From Clostridium sp. CAG:967 (GTDB taxonomy: Bacteria > Cyanobacteriota > Vampirovibrionia > Gastranaerophilales > Gastranaerophilaceae), in the NCBI GenBank assembly GCA_000433095.1, contig HF991462.1, positions 1 through 16,724 on the forward strand: a DNA stretch of 16,724 nucleotides, in the 5' to 3' direction. Shown here piece after piece: positions 1-6,959 of this stretch. The notes beneath the pieces were generated by a model. The model was given only the letters and a program-made list of their open reading frames with translations, was not told where the DNA came from and ran no database searches. Every line of letters starts with the position of its first letter. The stretch's first letter is position 1. Position numbers and translations under genes: made by a program.

Positions 1-605
1 CCGCAATGACCGTGCCTTCATTGATGCAGAATTACCAGCGGCAGAGTTATGTAACCCAGCTTCATAAGGTTTACAATGAAGCACAGCAGGCTGCACAAAT
101 GGTACTAACCGACACAAATGCCTTGAATTTAAATGAGGCAGGCTTAACTACGGACGAGGCCATTGATGCGTGGGTTAAAAAGTATTTTAAAGTAGTAAAG
201 GTATGCGGAAATAACGTAGATGACTGTTTTGCTTCAGGAGAATATAAAAGACTGAACGGAACTGAAATGAGTGGTCTTTTTGTAGGCGGCGGACATCAAT
301 ATGTTCTCGCCAGCGGAGCTGCTATTTACGTAACAAAGTCTTCTTCCTTCTTAGGAAACATAAATTTTTATGTAGATATAAACGGCAAAAAAGCTCCTAA
401 TATTATTGGTCGTGATGTTTTTGCAACTAAAATTTATAGTAACGGCATAATGGATGATTGTGCCTGTCCTGAACTGACCAGTGCTCCGTTAACAAAAGAG
501 CAGCGTGAAACTTCTTATGAGGACCATTGTATTGCAGGAAAAGAGGGATGCTGGTGGGGGTGTTTCGGTAAAATTTTAAATGATAATTGGCAGATGACAT
601 ATTAA
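1..605 (+). CDS. Type IV pilin-like / T2SS pseudopilin-like protein (type A), 5' end outside window
   Basis: The reading frame is open from the first base and ends at TAA 603-605, so the N-terminus is lost to the window edge. The visible protein begins A-M-T-V-P-S-L-M-Q-N-Y-Q-R-Q-S-Y. This matches the part just after the prepilin hydrophobic helix of the complete type A pilin at 7024, so the missing piece should be the leader and helix. The body carries the motif V-D-I-N-G-K-K-A-P-N-I-I-G-R-D-V-F, found in all four pilin-like proteins here and similar to the metal-binding loop of GspG-type pseudopilins (inference). The C-terminus has closely spaced Cys and ends G-K-I-L-N-D-N-W-Q-M-T-Y. Whether its start has a G-tract cannot be seen. 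Likely an exported, membrane- or filament-associated pilin-like protein; exact role unknown. Confidence 0.85.
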   Translation, partial: AMTVPSLMQNYQRQSYVTQLHKVYNEAQQAAQMVLTDTNALNLNEAGLTTDEAIDAWVKKYFKVVKVCGNNVDDCFASGEYKRLNGTEMSGLFVGGGHQYVLASGAAIYVTKSSSFLGNINFYVDINGKKAPNIIGRDVFATKIYSNGIMDDCACPELTSAPLTKEQRETSYEDHCIAGKEGCWWGCFGKILNDNWQMTY

Positions 606-606
606 A

Positions 607-633
607 AAAAGCCTCTTATGAGGCTTTTATTTT
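607..633. terminator. Bidirectional intrinsic terminator
   Basis: Perfect 9-bp stem AAAAGCCTC (607-615) / GAGGCTTTT (620-628) with loop TTAT, flanked by A-runs on the left and T-rich sequence on the right. It lies between the converging pilin (stop at 605) and the leftward gene ending at 632, so it can serve both. Confidence 0.85.
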
Positions 634-1108
634 AAAACTTTCTGTTCAAGTCGTTATAGTGCCCGAACCCGAGTACATCTTTAAAGAATTTAACACCTGC
701 ATAAATACCCAGACCTATAGCAGAACCTTTTGCCCATTTGCCTTTGGCACATAGTGCTCCTAAACCTAGACCAAGAGGTACTACGCTGTTTACAAGCATA
801 GAGCCGAAGCCTTTAAAATATCCGATAGCAGAATTAACGAAATGTCTTACGTTGTTTTCCATTTCAAAATTAAATACAGTGCGTTTTAGTTTTGAAGTTG
901 TGTTGCTCGGGCTTGAAAGGTATTGCGTATTGCTAAATCTGTCAGCACAAGCATCTGCATCTCTGCTTTTTGCATAAACATCAGATTGAATTTTGCCTAT
1001 GATATGAGAATCGTAGGCAACAACACCAAGTGCTGCTGCACCTGCGCCTTTTGCCAGATATTTTGTAAAATTACTTTTTACTGATGTTAATGCTGTTGAT
1101 AAACTCAT
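632..1108 (-). CDS. Hypothetical protein with hydrophobic C-terminal half
   Basis: 158 residues; not recognised. There is no classical signal peptide. An Ala/Gly-rich patch lies near residues 20-30 (K-G-A-G-A-A-A-L-G-V-V-A). Two Gly-rich hydrophobic stretches in the C-terminal half (L-V-N-S-V-V-P-L-G-L-G-L-G-A-L and G-S-A-I-G-L-G-I-Y-A-G-V) could be membrane-inserting. The start ATG overlaps the stop of the upstream gene by one base (TAATG at 1110-1106 on the minus strand), so the two are probably translationally coupled and functionally linked. A 79-residue frame on the opposite strand is a shadow. Function unknown. Confidence 0.7.
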   Translation of the reverse strand: MSLSTALTSVKSNFTKYLAKGAGAAALGVVAYDSHIIGKIQSDVYAKSRDADACADRFSNTQYLSSPSNTTSKLKRTVFNFEMENNVRHFVNSAIGYFKGFGSMLVNSVVPLGLGLGALCAKGKWAKGSAIGLGIYAGVKFFKDVLGFGHYNDLNRKF

Positions 1109-1917
1109 TATTTTTCACCGTTTGATTTATTTTCTGATTTTTTAGTATCTTTTACTTCAAATTCTTTTTCTACTTTTTGACCTGACATTTTCAAGAGGAT
1201 ATTTGTTGCCTGCATAGCATCTTGTCCGTAACCTGATTTAGAATTTTGCATTGCTTTTAAAAGTCCCACAGTGTAGTCATCGCCTGTTGCTACTCGTGAA
1301 TCAAGAACGCTTAATGCCAGAATTTTTACTGCTGTTGAAGGATCTTGAAGCATTTTGTTAACTAAAGCATTCAAAGCTTTATCATCTTTTCTTGAATGGT
1401 CTTCTTCAAGTCTTGCCACAACTTCTTTTGCACCCATTAGTCTGACTTCTTTATCCTGACTGTTTAAATAATTTTCAAGATTTTTAATATATTCGTCAGT
1501 TAATTGTACAATTTCACGTTTTTCGGTTTTCTTTTCAGTTTTTTTATTTTCAGTTGTGTTAGTTGTTGTTGTATTGCTTGTTAAATTTTTACTGTTGCCC
1601 CAGTCATTTGTGTAATAACCTGACGGATAGCAACCGCTGGCAGCCGTCGGACCATAGTTTGGAGCATTCACGTTATACACAGGTGCTGTTGAACCCGGTG
1701 TTGCAACTGACGGATTAAATATTTGAATATTAACACCTGAATAGTTTGGAACCTGAACATTTTGGCTTTGAGGCTGTACCATTGGTGCAGTTTGATATTG
1801 TGGTGCCTGTTGTTGTATTGTCGGAGCTTGCGCCTGAACAGATTGTTGTGGCGGACATTGGCACTGCTGCATAACCTTTGGCTGCTGTATGTTTTGTTGT
1901 CCTACTGAACTTTGCAT
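1108..1917 (-). CDS. Gln/Pro-rich protein with C-terminal HEAT-like helical repeats
   Basis: 269 residues. Residues 1-60 are low-complexity and rich in Gln and Pro (M-Q-S-S-V-G-Q-Q-N-I-Q-Q-P-K). A Tyr/Asn/Pro-rich segment and a Thr/Asn/Lys-rich linker follow. Residues from about 137 to 250 form paired amphipathic helices of HEAT/armadillo type (for example N-S-Q-D-K-E-V-R-L-M-G-A-K-E-V-V and L-Q-D-P-S-T-A-V-K-I-L-A-L-S-V-L). There is no signal peptide. The layout suggests a cytoplasmic scaffold with a disordered N-terminal tail (inference). It is first in a two-gene leftward unit with the small hydrophobic protein, with a one-base overlap. A weak AGGG lies 9 nt before the ATG. Family not identified. 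Confidence 0.75.
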   Translation of the reverse strand: MQSSVGQQNIQQPKVMQQCQCPPQQSVQAQAPTIQQQAPQYQTAPMVQPQSQNVQVPNYSGVNIQIFNPSVATPGSTAPVYNVNAPNYGPTAASGCYPSGYYTNDWGNSKNLTSNTTTTNTTENKKTEKKTEKREIVQLTDEYIKNLENYLNSQDKEVRLMGAKEVVARLEEDHSRKDDKALNALVNKMLQDPSTAVKILALSVLDSRVATGDDYTVGLLKAMQNSKSGYGQDAMQATNILLKMSGQKVEKEFEVKDTKKSENKSNGEK

Positions 1918-1934
1918 GAAAACTACCCTTTTAC

Positions 1935-1968
1935 TACTTATATAAATAAAGTAATATTCGTATAAGTA
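1935..1968. promoter_or_regulatory. Inverted repeat in divergent intergenic region
   Basis: TACTTATA (1935-1942) and TATAAGTA (1961-1968) form an exact 8-bp inverted repeat with centres 26 bp apart, about 20 bp upstream of the leftward start at 1917. The sequence is AT-rich, so chance is possible. An operator for the leftward unit is an option. Confidence 0.3.
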
Positions 1969-2022
1969 ATTGCTTGTTTTTTAAGAAATGTTACATAATT
2001 TTTTTTAATTTCCCATGATAGC

Positions 2023-2028
2023 TATAAT
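2023..2028 (+). promoter_or_regulatory. -10 element placed for a leaderless transcript
   Basis: A consensus TATAAT ends exactly 6 nt before the ATG at 2035, so the predicted transcription start falls on the A of the ATG. No Shine-Dalgarno sequence precedes the ATG. The -35 region is only a weak T-run. Confidence 0.55.
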
Positions 2029-2034
2029 TGTTTT

Positions 2035-2616
2035 ATGGGTAACTATGAAGAAAATTATTTAGCAAAGCGTCCTCAATCTCTATGCCATATGTGCGGAAAA
2101 TGCTGTCGTGTGGTAACAACTTCTACACCGTATAATATCCTGATTAAAATGGCTGAGGATGGAGATGCAGGTGCAATTGATTTTTTATCATTGTTTGAAC
2201 CTTATAATTCTATTGAAGATGCCAGAAAAGTAGATGCTGATGTTGTTGATAATATTATAACCCGTCTTTCTGAGGATGGGAATTACAAAGAGGAAGAAAC
2301 AACTTTCTATTGCTGTAAATATTTGCAGGATGATAATTTATGCTCCAATTATGAAAACAGACCGGCTCTATGCAGGCACTGCCCGTCTTCTCCCTGGTCA
2401 ATAGTTCCGCCTGGATGCGGCTTTGAGGGGTGGCTTTTCTGGAAGCGTGAAGAAGAAAAAGAAAAAATCAGACGTGCTAAAGAGGAGCTTTTAGAACTGA
2501 AACTTTTGAAAAAACGTAATAACTCACCTGAAACACTTCAAAAAGTTGAAGCTGTAGAACAAAAAATTTTACGCAATATTGCTATGTATAAGAAATACGG
2601 TTCTGAAAACTGGTAA
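2035..2616 (+). CDS. YkgJ-like Cys-cluster (metal / Fe-S binding) protein
   Basis: 193 residues. The N-terminus has C17-H-M-C20-G-K-C23-C24. A second Cys group follows (C-C-K-Y-L...L-C-S-N-Y-E-N-R-P-A-L-C-R-H-C-P), and then P-P-G-C-G-F. This C-x2-C-x2-C-C plus C-x2-Y/F-x-x-R-P-x-x-C-x-x-(F/H/Y)-P arrangement is typical of the YkgJ (CxxCxxCC) family, thought to bind zinc or an Fe-S cluster; the cellular role is not established. The last 60 residues are charged and predicted helical or coiled (E-E-E-K-E-K-I-R-R-A-K-E-E-L-L-E-L-K). It is monocistronic, ends at a terminator shared with the converging GH57 gene, and has a leaderless-type start. Confidence 0.8.
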   Translation: MGNYEENYLAKRPQSLCHMCGKCCRVVTTSTPYNILIKMAEDGDAGAIDFLSLFEPYNSIEDARKVDADVVDNIITRLSEDGNYKEEETTFYCCKYLQDDNLCSNYENRPALCRHCPSSPWSIVPPGCGFEGWLFWKREEEKEKIRRAKEELLELKLLKKRNNSPETLQKVEAVEQKILRNIAMYKKYGSENW

Positions 2617-2621
2617 AAAAG

Positions 2622-2647
2622 AAGGCTCAATTAAGAGCCTTTTTTTT
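2622..2647. terminator. Bidirectional intrinsic terminator
   Basis: Stem AAGGCTC (2622-2628) / GAGCCTT (2635-2641), loop AATTAA, followed by a T-run to 2647 and preceded by an A-run. It sits between the converging genes ending at 2616 and 2646. Confidence 0.85.
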
Positions 2648-5147
2648 ATTGAAGTAATAATTTATCTAATTTTTTTTGATAAAATTCAGTATTTATATTT
2701 AATTGAGAACCAATATCAAGCAGCATTTCTATAAACTTTTTATTATTAGAACGCTTGTTATTCACTCCGTTTTCTATAATATCGCCTATTTTGTGATAGA
2801 TTTTAGCAAAATAAATATTTTGAGCTTCAGAAATATCAACCTGTAGTTCAAGTTTTTCAATAGTATCAAAAATTTCAAGAAGAACATCAGCCTGCTGGAT
2901 TTCAAAACTGTGAACAAGTCTGTTCATATTTTGAAGAATTTTTTTGCTGAATATAGCATTTGAAGTCTTTTTATCAAGAGTAACATCCATTTTTTTTGCT
3001 TCAAAATTAATATCCATAGCCTGCTGAATAAGGTCGCTTTCAAGAAATCCTCCTGAATGAGCAACAATATCATTAAATTTGTGGCTCAAAGCATAGCCTG
3101 CCGAAATTTTAAATTCATCAGGAATTTTAAGTCCCAAGCCTTGCAGGTTATATATTGCGCCTTTTCCTTCGTCATACATTTCCTGATAAGTTTGAGCAAA
3201 TTTTTCAAGTTTGCCTTTTAAAAGAATTTGAAGAATTTTTCTTCTTTCTTCAATGAATATATCTTTCAATGTAAAGTATTCTTTGCCGAAGTATTCGTCC
3301 AAAGCTCTGATAATTTCTGTTAAAGTATTCATCAGATAAGTTTTAATAAGTTCTGTTTTAATTTTGTTAAATTCTGCTTCATCAGAATACTCTTTAATTG
3401 CACAGTGGAAATCTCCTCCTGCATATTGCATCAATGCAAATATAAGGTTAGATTTTTGAAGTGTGATTTTTGATTGAACTTCAATATGACCGATTATAAA
3501 AGTAGAAGTTCCTTTGTGCACTTTTTTATAAGCTTTTTTAGTTATTGTATAGCAGTAAACATCTTCTTCATCTTCAGCATCCTGATAAAGTGATGAAAGT
3601 GCCCACAGGCTTGCTATCTGCTTTGCCGTAACAATTGAGGGCTTTACAAACCTTTCAAATATATCTTTACCTGTTCCATGTTCAGGAATATTGCTTTTTG
3701 CTTCTGAAAGAATATTTAAGAAATGTTCTTCAATATTTTTATCCGTAAACTTAGATGCAAGCTGCATTGCACGAGCTGCGTATTTCATAATCTGAACTGT
3801 TTCAATTCCCGAAATTTCAGAGAAGAACCAGCCGCAGCTTGTATACATAAGCATAGACTGACGCTGAATTTCAAGTAATTCCATAGCTTTTACTCTTTCA
3901 TCGTCAGATAAATCAGGTAAAAAGTTTTCTCTCTGGAATTTTTTCACATTCATATCGCCACGATCCAGTATTACGTCGACATATTTGTTACGAACATTCC
4001 AAACATCGCTGTTAAAATATTTTTTACCTTCTTCTTCATATATTTTTATAAGTTCATCTCGTAAATAATCAAGAGCATCTCTTAAAGGTTTTCTCCATTT
4101 TTGGTTCCAACCCGGATGACCGCCTGTAGAGCAGCCGCAATCTTCTTTCCATCTGCCTACTCCATGGAAACAGCTCCAGCTGGAAGCCTGCTTAATATCA
4201 ACTTCGCAATCGCTTCTGTATTTTTCTAAATATTCTCCATAGTTGGTAATAGTGAAACCTTCGTCTTTAGCTTTAATTTTTAAAACATAAGCAAGCGCCA
4301 TATCACCGAATTTTGTGTGATGACCGTAGCTTTCACCATCTGTGGCAATATTAATTAACTGCGGGTAATCTCTGCAGTCTGATACGCCTTCTTTCAAGCG
4401 TTTGCTGAACTTGTTGCCGTCTTTAAGTAATTCATCAAAAGCAACAGAACGGGAAATAGCGCCGTCATAGAAAAATAAGTCAATATATTTACCCGGAGCG
4501 GATTTGATATAATATCTGTAAGAACGAGCGGGATCAATATTTCCCCAGCTTACGTCCGTCCATTCTTTATCACCTTTTTTTCTGAATTTTGCAGCCTGAT
4601 AAGGAGAAAGAATAGTAAACTTAATACCGTTTTCTTCCAGTACTCTTAGGGTATCATCGTCAACAGCAGTTTCTGCAAGCCACATACCTTCCGGTTTTCT
4701 GCCGAAGCGGTATTCAAAATCTCTTATACCCCATTTGACCTGTGTCTGTTTATCTTCCTCGTTTGCGAGCGGCATAATAATGTGGTTGTATACTTGAGCC
4801 AAAGCATTACCGTGTCCGCTATGTTCTGGAATACTTTCTATATCTGCCTTAATAATTCTTTCATATGTCAGAGGAGCGAATTGTTCCATCCAGGACAAAA
4901 GTGTCGGTCCAAAGTTATAGCTCATATGTTCGTAATTGTTCACAACATCAAGAATTCTGTTTCTGTTGTCAACAATTTTTGAAACAGAATTCGGGTTATA
5001 GCATTCTTTGTTAATTCTTTCGTTCCAATCATGGAAAGGCAATGCGCTGTCTTGAAGTTCAATAGCTTCCAGCCATGGATTTTCTCTCGGCGGTTGATAG
5101 AAATGTCCATGTATAGTAAGGAATATATCATTTTTTTTATTGCTCAT
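2646..5147 (-). CDS. Glycoside hydrolase family 57 protein with DUF3536-type C-terminus
   Basis: 833 residues. The N-terminal GH57 block begins with the hallmark H13-G-H-F-Y-Q-P-P-R-E-N-P-W. GH57 enzymes act on alpha-glucans such as glycogen or starch with a Glu/Asp pair. The candidate nucleophile is E159 in G-M-W-L-A-E-T-A-V-D, and the candidate acid is D270 in I-A-T-D-G-E-S-Y-G-H-H. A conserved Cys/Gly/His segment (C-F-H-G-V-G-R-W-K-E-D-C-G-C-S-T-G-G-H-P-G-W) follows, then a long helical region consistent with DUF3536. No signal peptide, so cytoplasmic glucan metabolism is likely; the exact activity (amylase, 4-alpha-glucanotransferase or branching) cannot be read from sequence. GGAG precedes the start, and the upstream gene ends 25 nt before it, so the two are probably co-transcribed. 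Confidence 0.9.
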   Translation of the reverse strand: MSNKKNDIFLTIHGHFYQPPRENPWLEAIELQDSALPFHDWNERINKECYNPNSVSKIVDNRNRILDVVNNYEHMSYNFGPTLLSWMEQFAPLTYERIIKADIESIPEHSGHGNALAQVYNHIIMPLANEEDKQTQVKWGIRDFEYRFGRKPEGMWLAETAVDDDTLRVLEENGIKFTILSPYQAAKFRKKGDKEWTDVSWGNIDPARSYRYYIKSAPGKYIDLFFYDGAISRSVAFDELLKDGNKFSKRLKEGVSDCRDYPQLINIATDGESYGHHTKFGDMALAYVLKIKAKDEGFTITNYGEYLEKYRSDCEVDIKQASSWSCFHGVGRWKEDCGCSTGGHPGWNQKWRKPLRDALDYLRDELIKIYEEEGKKYFNSDVWNVRNKYVDVILDRGDMNVKKFQRENFLPDLSDDERVKAMELLEIQRQSMLMYTSCGWFFSEISGIETVQIMKYAARAMQLASKFTDKNIEEHFLNILSEAKSNIPEHGTGKDIFERFVKPSIVTAKQIASLWALSSLYQDAEDEEDVYCYTITKKAYKKVHKGTSTFIIGHIEVQSKITLQKSNLIFALMQYAGGDFHCAIKEYSDEAEFNKIKTELIKTYLMNTLTEIIRALDEYFGKEYFTLKDIFIEERRKILQILLKGKLEKFAQTYQEMYDEGKGAIYNLQGLGLKIPDEFKISAGYALSHKFNDIVAHSGGFLESDLIQQAMDINFEAKKMDVTLDKKTSNAIFSKKILQNMNRLVHSFEIQQADVLLEIFDTIEKLELQVDISEAQNIYFAKIYHKIGDIIENGVNNKRSNNKKFIEMLLDIGSQLNINTEFYQKKLDKLLLQ

Positions 5148-5172
5148 CTCTTAACTCCGTTAATAATTAACA

Positions 5173-5667
5173 TTATTTATTTTCAGTTTTAGGTTTGGAA
5201 GTGATTACGGTAAATTGGTCAACATCCATCCAGGGATCGCCTAAGGCTGTTGAAAATACTTTACCTGTAAATTCAATTTCATCACCTGAATTTAAATCAA
5301 TATGTTTTTCTGCAACTGTTCTGTCAATAAAGATTTTTAATTCTGACAGAGGAATGTTGTGGTCGCAAACATCAGGTCTTTGAATTAAAAATGAAATATA
5401 CTTTTCAGAACTTCTCATTGCAGGTTTGTAATCAAGTCCTAATGTAGAAAACTTGTCAAATTTTGCTTTAATTTTAATGTTTTTATTCAAATAAAAGTTT
5501 GGTCTGGCAACTACATCAAGCGGGTTAACAGTTGAGTATGTAGCTGCTGCTTGTTGAGTTTTTACAGCGGCAGTTGAATTTACGAGCAAGGTATCAGAAG
5601 CAGCGTAAGATATGCCTAAACCTGCTGTAATAGCCAGAATTAATATCAAACTTTTTATTTTATTCAT
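5173..5667 (-). CDS. Exported hypothetical protein, possible OB-fold
   Basis: 164 residues with a clear Sec signal peptide: basic M-N-K-I-K, hydrophobic S-L-I-L-I-L-A-I-T-A-G-L-G-I, and an A-A cleavage region near residue 22. The mature part has alternating beta segments (N-I-K-I-K-A-K-F-D-K-F; G-D-E-I-E-F-T-G-K-V-F) like small OB-fold or nucleic-acid/ligand-binding periplasmic proteins, but I cannot name a family. GAGGGG is well placed before the ATG. It is promoter-proximal in a leftward pair with the GH57 gene; no functional link is evident. Confidence 0.75.
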   Translation of the reverse strand: MNKIKSLILILAITAGLGISYAASDTLLVNSTAAVKTQQAAATYSTVNPLDVVARPNFYLNKNIKIKAKFDKFSTLGLDYKPAMRSSEKYISFLIQRPDVCDHNIPLSELKIFIDRTVAEKHIDLNSGDEIEFTGKVFSTALGDPWMDVDQFTVITSKPKTENK

Positions 5668-5702
5668 TATAATCCCCTCTTATTTAATAATTTTACAATA
5701 AT

Positions 5703-5730
5703 ATTCTATCACAATATTTATTATTTGTAA
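5703..5730 (-). promoter_or_regulatory. Promoter of the leftward exported-protein/GH57 unit
   Basis: On the minus strand, TTACAA (5730-5725) and TAGAAT (5708-5703) are 16 bp apart, followed by an untranslated leader of about 30 nt with GAGGGG before the ATG at 5667. The 16-bp spacing matches most other promoters in this window. Confidence 0.5.
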
Positions 5731-5756
5731 CTACCCGCCATAATAATTTAAAAGAA

Positions 5757-5784
5757 TTGAAAAACGTAAAAAATCTGTTATAAT
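5757..5784 (+). promoter_or_regulatory. Outer promoter (P1) of phase-variable pilin locus 1
   Basis: TTGAAA (5757-5762) and TATAAT (5779-5784) with a 16-bp spacer. The same architecture, with A-rich spacers and a shared AATC(T/G)(G/T)T before TATAAT, recurs at 6779, 6960, 12196 and 16688. Confidence 0.7.
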
Positions 5785-5807
5785 ATACATATAAATATAA
5801 GAAAGAA

Positions 5808-5841
5808 GCACCAGCGTAGCCGCTGGACCCGCCCCATGGGT
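5808..5841 (+). repeat. GC-rich hairpin element, copy 1
   Basis: A 26-bp GC-rich sequence (5808-5833) is identical to 6823-6848. It contains a perfect hairpin CCAGCG-TAGC-CGCTGG (5811-5826). A second short stem ACCC/GGGT (5827-5841) follows; in copy 2 the matching stem is ACCCG/CGGGT. It lies in the transcribed leader between P1 and the inner promoter. Read as protein in one frame (from 5807) it encodes T-S-V-A-A-G-P-A and continues open to TAA near 5893, so it may be a decayed prepilin leader rather than a regulatory RNA. Confidence 0.6.
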
Positions 5842-5874
5842 TGTGAAGAAGATGATGAACCTGATTGGGAAAGC

Positions 5875-5903
5875 TTGTGCCCTTAATAGAAAAATGTTAT
5901 AAT
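5875..5903 (+). promoter_or_regulatory. Inner promoter (P2) of pilin locus 1
   Basis: TTGTGC (5875-5880) and a perfect TATAAT (5898-5903) with a 17-bp spacer, ending 22 nt before the ATG at 5926. The SD AAAGGAG lies at 5913-5919. Confidence 0.5.
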
Positions 5904-5925
5904 AACTTATAGAAAGGAGCAATTT

Positions 5926-6770
5926 ATGAAAAGATTTATCAATTTCGGGGGGGGGGCAACCGTTTAAGCTCCCGTAGTAATGGTTTCACTTTAGCAGATG
6001 GCACTACGTGCGTAGCCACGTTAGCAGATAATCGTTTTAGTGCGTTTACCTTGGCGGAAGTATTGGTCACTCTCGGCATCATTGGTGTAGTAGCAGCAAT
6101 GACAATGCCTGTTTTAATAGCTAATCACAAAAAAAATGTTACTATTACAAGACTGAAAAGGTCTTACAATATTTTGAGTAATGTATTTGTCAGGGCGCAA
6201 GTCGATTACGGAGATATTCAAAATTGGGATTTGGCAGTTAGTAAAGGTGCAGTTTCAGAGGCTGTTTCAGATAAAAACCTTTTAGATACTTTTGTTCGTA
6301 AATATATGTTACCTTACCTTGCAGACGGATATTCATATTCTGATGATCAAACCTTAAGCAGTTTAGGATACAAAACTAAAATATTAAGACGAGATGGTTC
6401 TGGATTGCTTAATTTAACCAGTGAAAGGCAGTTAATAAGACTACAAGACGGCACATATATTTATCTGAGTACACAATATCTATCAGGCGTAGGTCCTAAC
6501 GGTGAAAAGTACATTGGTTCTCTTCTCTTTGTAGTTGATATTGACGGTCCAAAAGGAAATAATATATTAGGAAAAGATGTATTTCTCTTTCTTATTCCAT
6601 TATCAAATAATGCAAGACTGCTATTTTATGATTTAGGTCGTTATGATGATAATAATTTCATTTTGCTTGATCGAACAAGAGAAGAATTGTTGCAACTTTG
6701 TGAAACTAAGGGGGATCAATGCGGTCGTTTAATCCAATCCGATGGTTGGGAAATTAAATATAAATATTAA
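5926..6770 (+). CDS. Phase-variable prepilin-like protein (type B, locus 1); out of frame with 10 G
   Basis: AAAGGAGC-AATTT-ATG gives a strong start at 5926. The frame from it reads M-K-R-F-I-N-F-G-G-G-A-T-V then stops at 5965-5967. The pilin frame, one base off, is open from the G-run through the prepilin motif S-A-F-T-L-A-E-V-L-V-T-L-G-I-I-G-V-V (about 6039-6092) to TAA 6768-6770, and has no ATG or GTG upstream. Its only early start is TTG 6051, inside the cleavage motif and without an SD. Eleven or eight G would join the two into a prepilin with a leader of about 40 residues. The body has the V-D-I-D-G-P-K-G-N-N-I-L-G-K-D-V-F loop, a Cys pair (C-E-T-K-G-D-Q-C), and ends S-D-G-W-E-I-K-Y-K-Y. 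Type IV pilin/pseudopilin-like, processed by a prepilin peptidase and displayed in or beyond the inner membrane (inference). Confidence 0.8.
5947..5956 (+). repeat. Poly-G tract (G10), putative phase switch 1
   Basis: Ten consecutive G starting exactly at codon 8 of the ATG at 5926. Very unlikely by chance in this AT-rich DNA, and repeated in the same place at two other pilin loci. Ten G leaves the pilin frame OFF; 11 or 8 would turn it ON. Confidence 0.9.
5991..6029 (+). repeat. Direct repeat TTAGCAGAT in the leader of locus 1
   Basis: TTAGCAGAT occurs at 5991-5999 and 6021-6029, exactly 30 bp (10 codons) apart, both in the pilin frame (each encoding L-A-D). Between them is CTACG-TG-CGTAG, a small perfect inverted repeat. 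This looks like a local duplication that lengthened the leader. Confidence 0.6.
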
Positions 6771-6778
6771 TCAATAAG

Positions 6779-6806
6779 TTGAAAAATATGAAAAATCGTT
6801 TATAAT
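6779..6806 (+). promoter_or_regulatory. Promoter of pilin locus 2 (outer)
   Basis: TTGAAA (6779-6784), 16-bp spacer, TATAAT (6801-6806). The sequence downstream, AAAAATAAAGAAAG, resembles the promoter-to-SD stretch of locus 3. It starts just 9 nt after the stop of locus 1; no terminator is visible between them. Confidence 0.7.
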
Positions 6807-6822
6807 AAAAATAAAGAAAGGG

Positions 6823-6857
6823 GCACCAGCGTAGCCGCTGGACCCGCCACATCGGGT
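6823..6857 (+). repeat. GC-rich hairpin element, copy 2
   Basis: 6823-6848 is identical to 5808-5833. Hairpin CCAGCG-TAGC-CGCTGG lies at 6826-6841, and a second stem ACCCG/CGGGT at 6842-6857. It follows an SD-like GAAAGGGG that has no start codon behind it. In the frame from 6822 it reads G-T-S-V-A-A-G-P-A-T-S-G-F-A then stop. Confidence 0.6.
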
Positions 6858-6895
6858 TTTGCATAATTATTAAAAATTATAGAAAGGAGCAATTT

Positions 6896-6934
6896 ATGAA
6901 AAGATTTAGCAATGGGGGGGGGGCAGATTTTTAA
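6896..6934 (+). pseudogene. G-tract leader ORF detached from its pilin body (locus 2)
   Basis: AAAGGAGC-AATTT-ATG and M-K-R-F-S-N precede ten G (6914-6923); the frame then reads G-G-G-A-D-F and stops at 6932-6934. A 32-bp stretch around the SD and ATG (6877-6908) is identical to 5907-5938 of locus 1. After the G-run the alternative frame encodes R-F-L-S-S-N-K-G-V-F. This resembles a leader ending near the G-F prepilin site, but a new promoter and a type A pilin begin there instead of a type B body. With 11 G the frame would run stop-free through that promoter into the pilin ATG at 7024. Confidence 0.6.
6914..6923 (+). repeat. Poly-G tract (G10), putative phase switch 2
   Basis: Ten G starting at codon 7 of the ATG at 6896. 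Same length and phase relation as the tracts at 5947 and 12272. Confidence 0.9.
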
Positions 6935-6959
6935 GCTCTAACAAAGGTGTTTTCAGGGG

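Noticed and set aside
738..977. 79-residue plus-strand frame opposite the small hydrophobic protein
   Set aside because: No SD; the minus-strand frame is longer, has a coupled start and ends at a terminator.
4782..5131. Open frames on both strands within the 5' part of the GH57 gene
   Set aside because: They overlap conserved GH57 sequence, lack an SD, and resemble no protein; shadows of the real gene.
5836..5886. Possible 16-codon ORF M-G-C-E-E-D-D-E-P-D-W-E-S-L-C-P
   Set aside because: No ribosome binding site, not preserved in the second copy of the repeat, and the alternative frame looks more like a decayed leader.
5731..5922. 63-residue open frame on the minus strand across the locus 1 leader
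   Set aside because: It is antisense to promoters, hairpin and SD of the pilin locus, has no SD, and owes its openness to the GC-rich repeat.
5947..5956. G-quadruplex formed by the G10 runs
   Set aside because: A single run of ten G is too short for an intramolecular quadruplex of three tetrads; the codon-phase and frame pattern explains the runs better.
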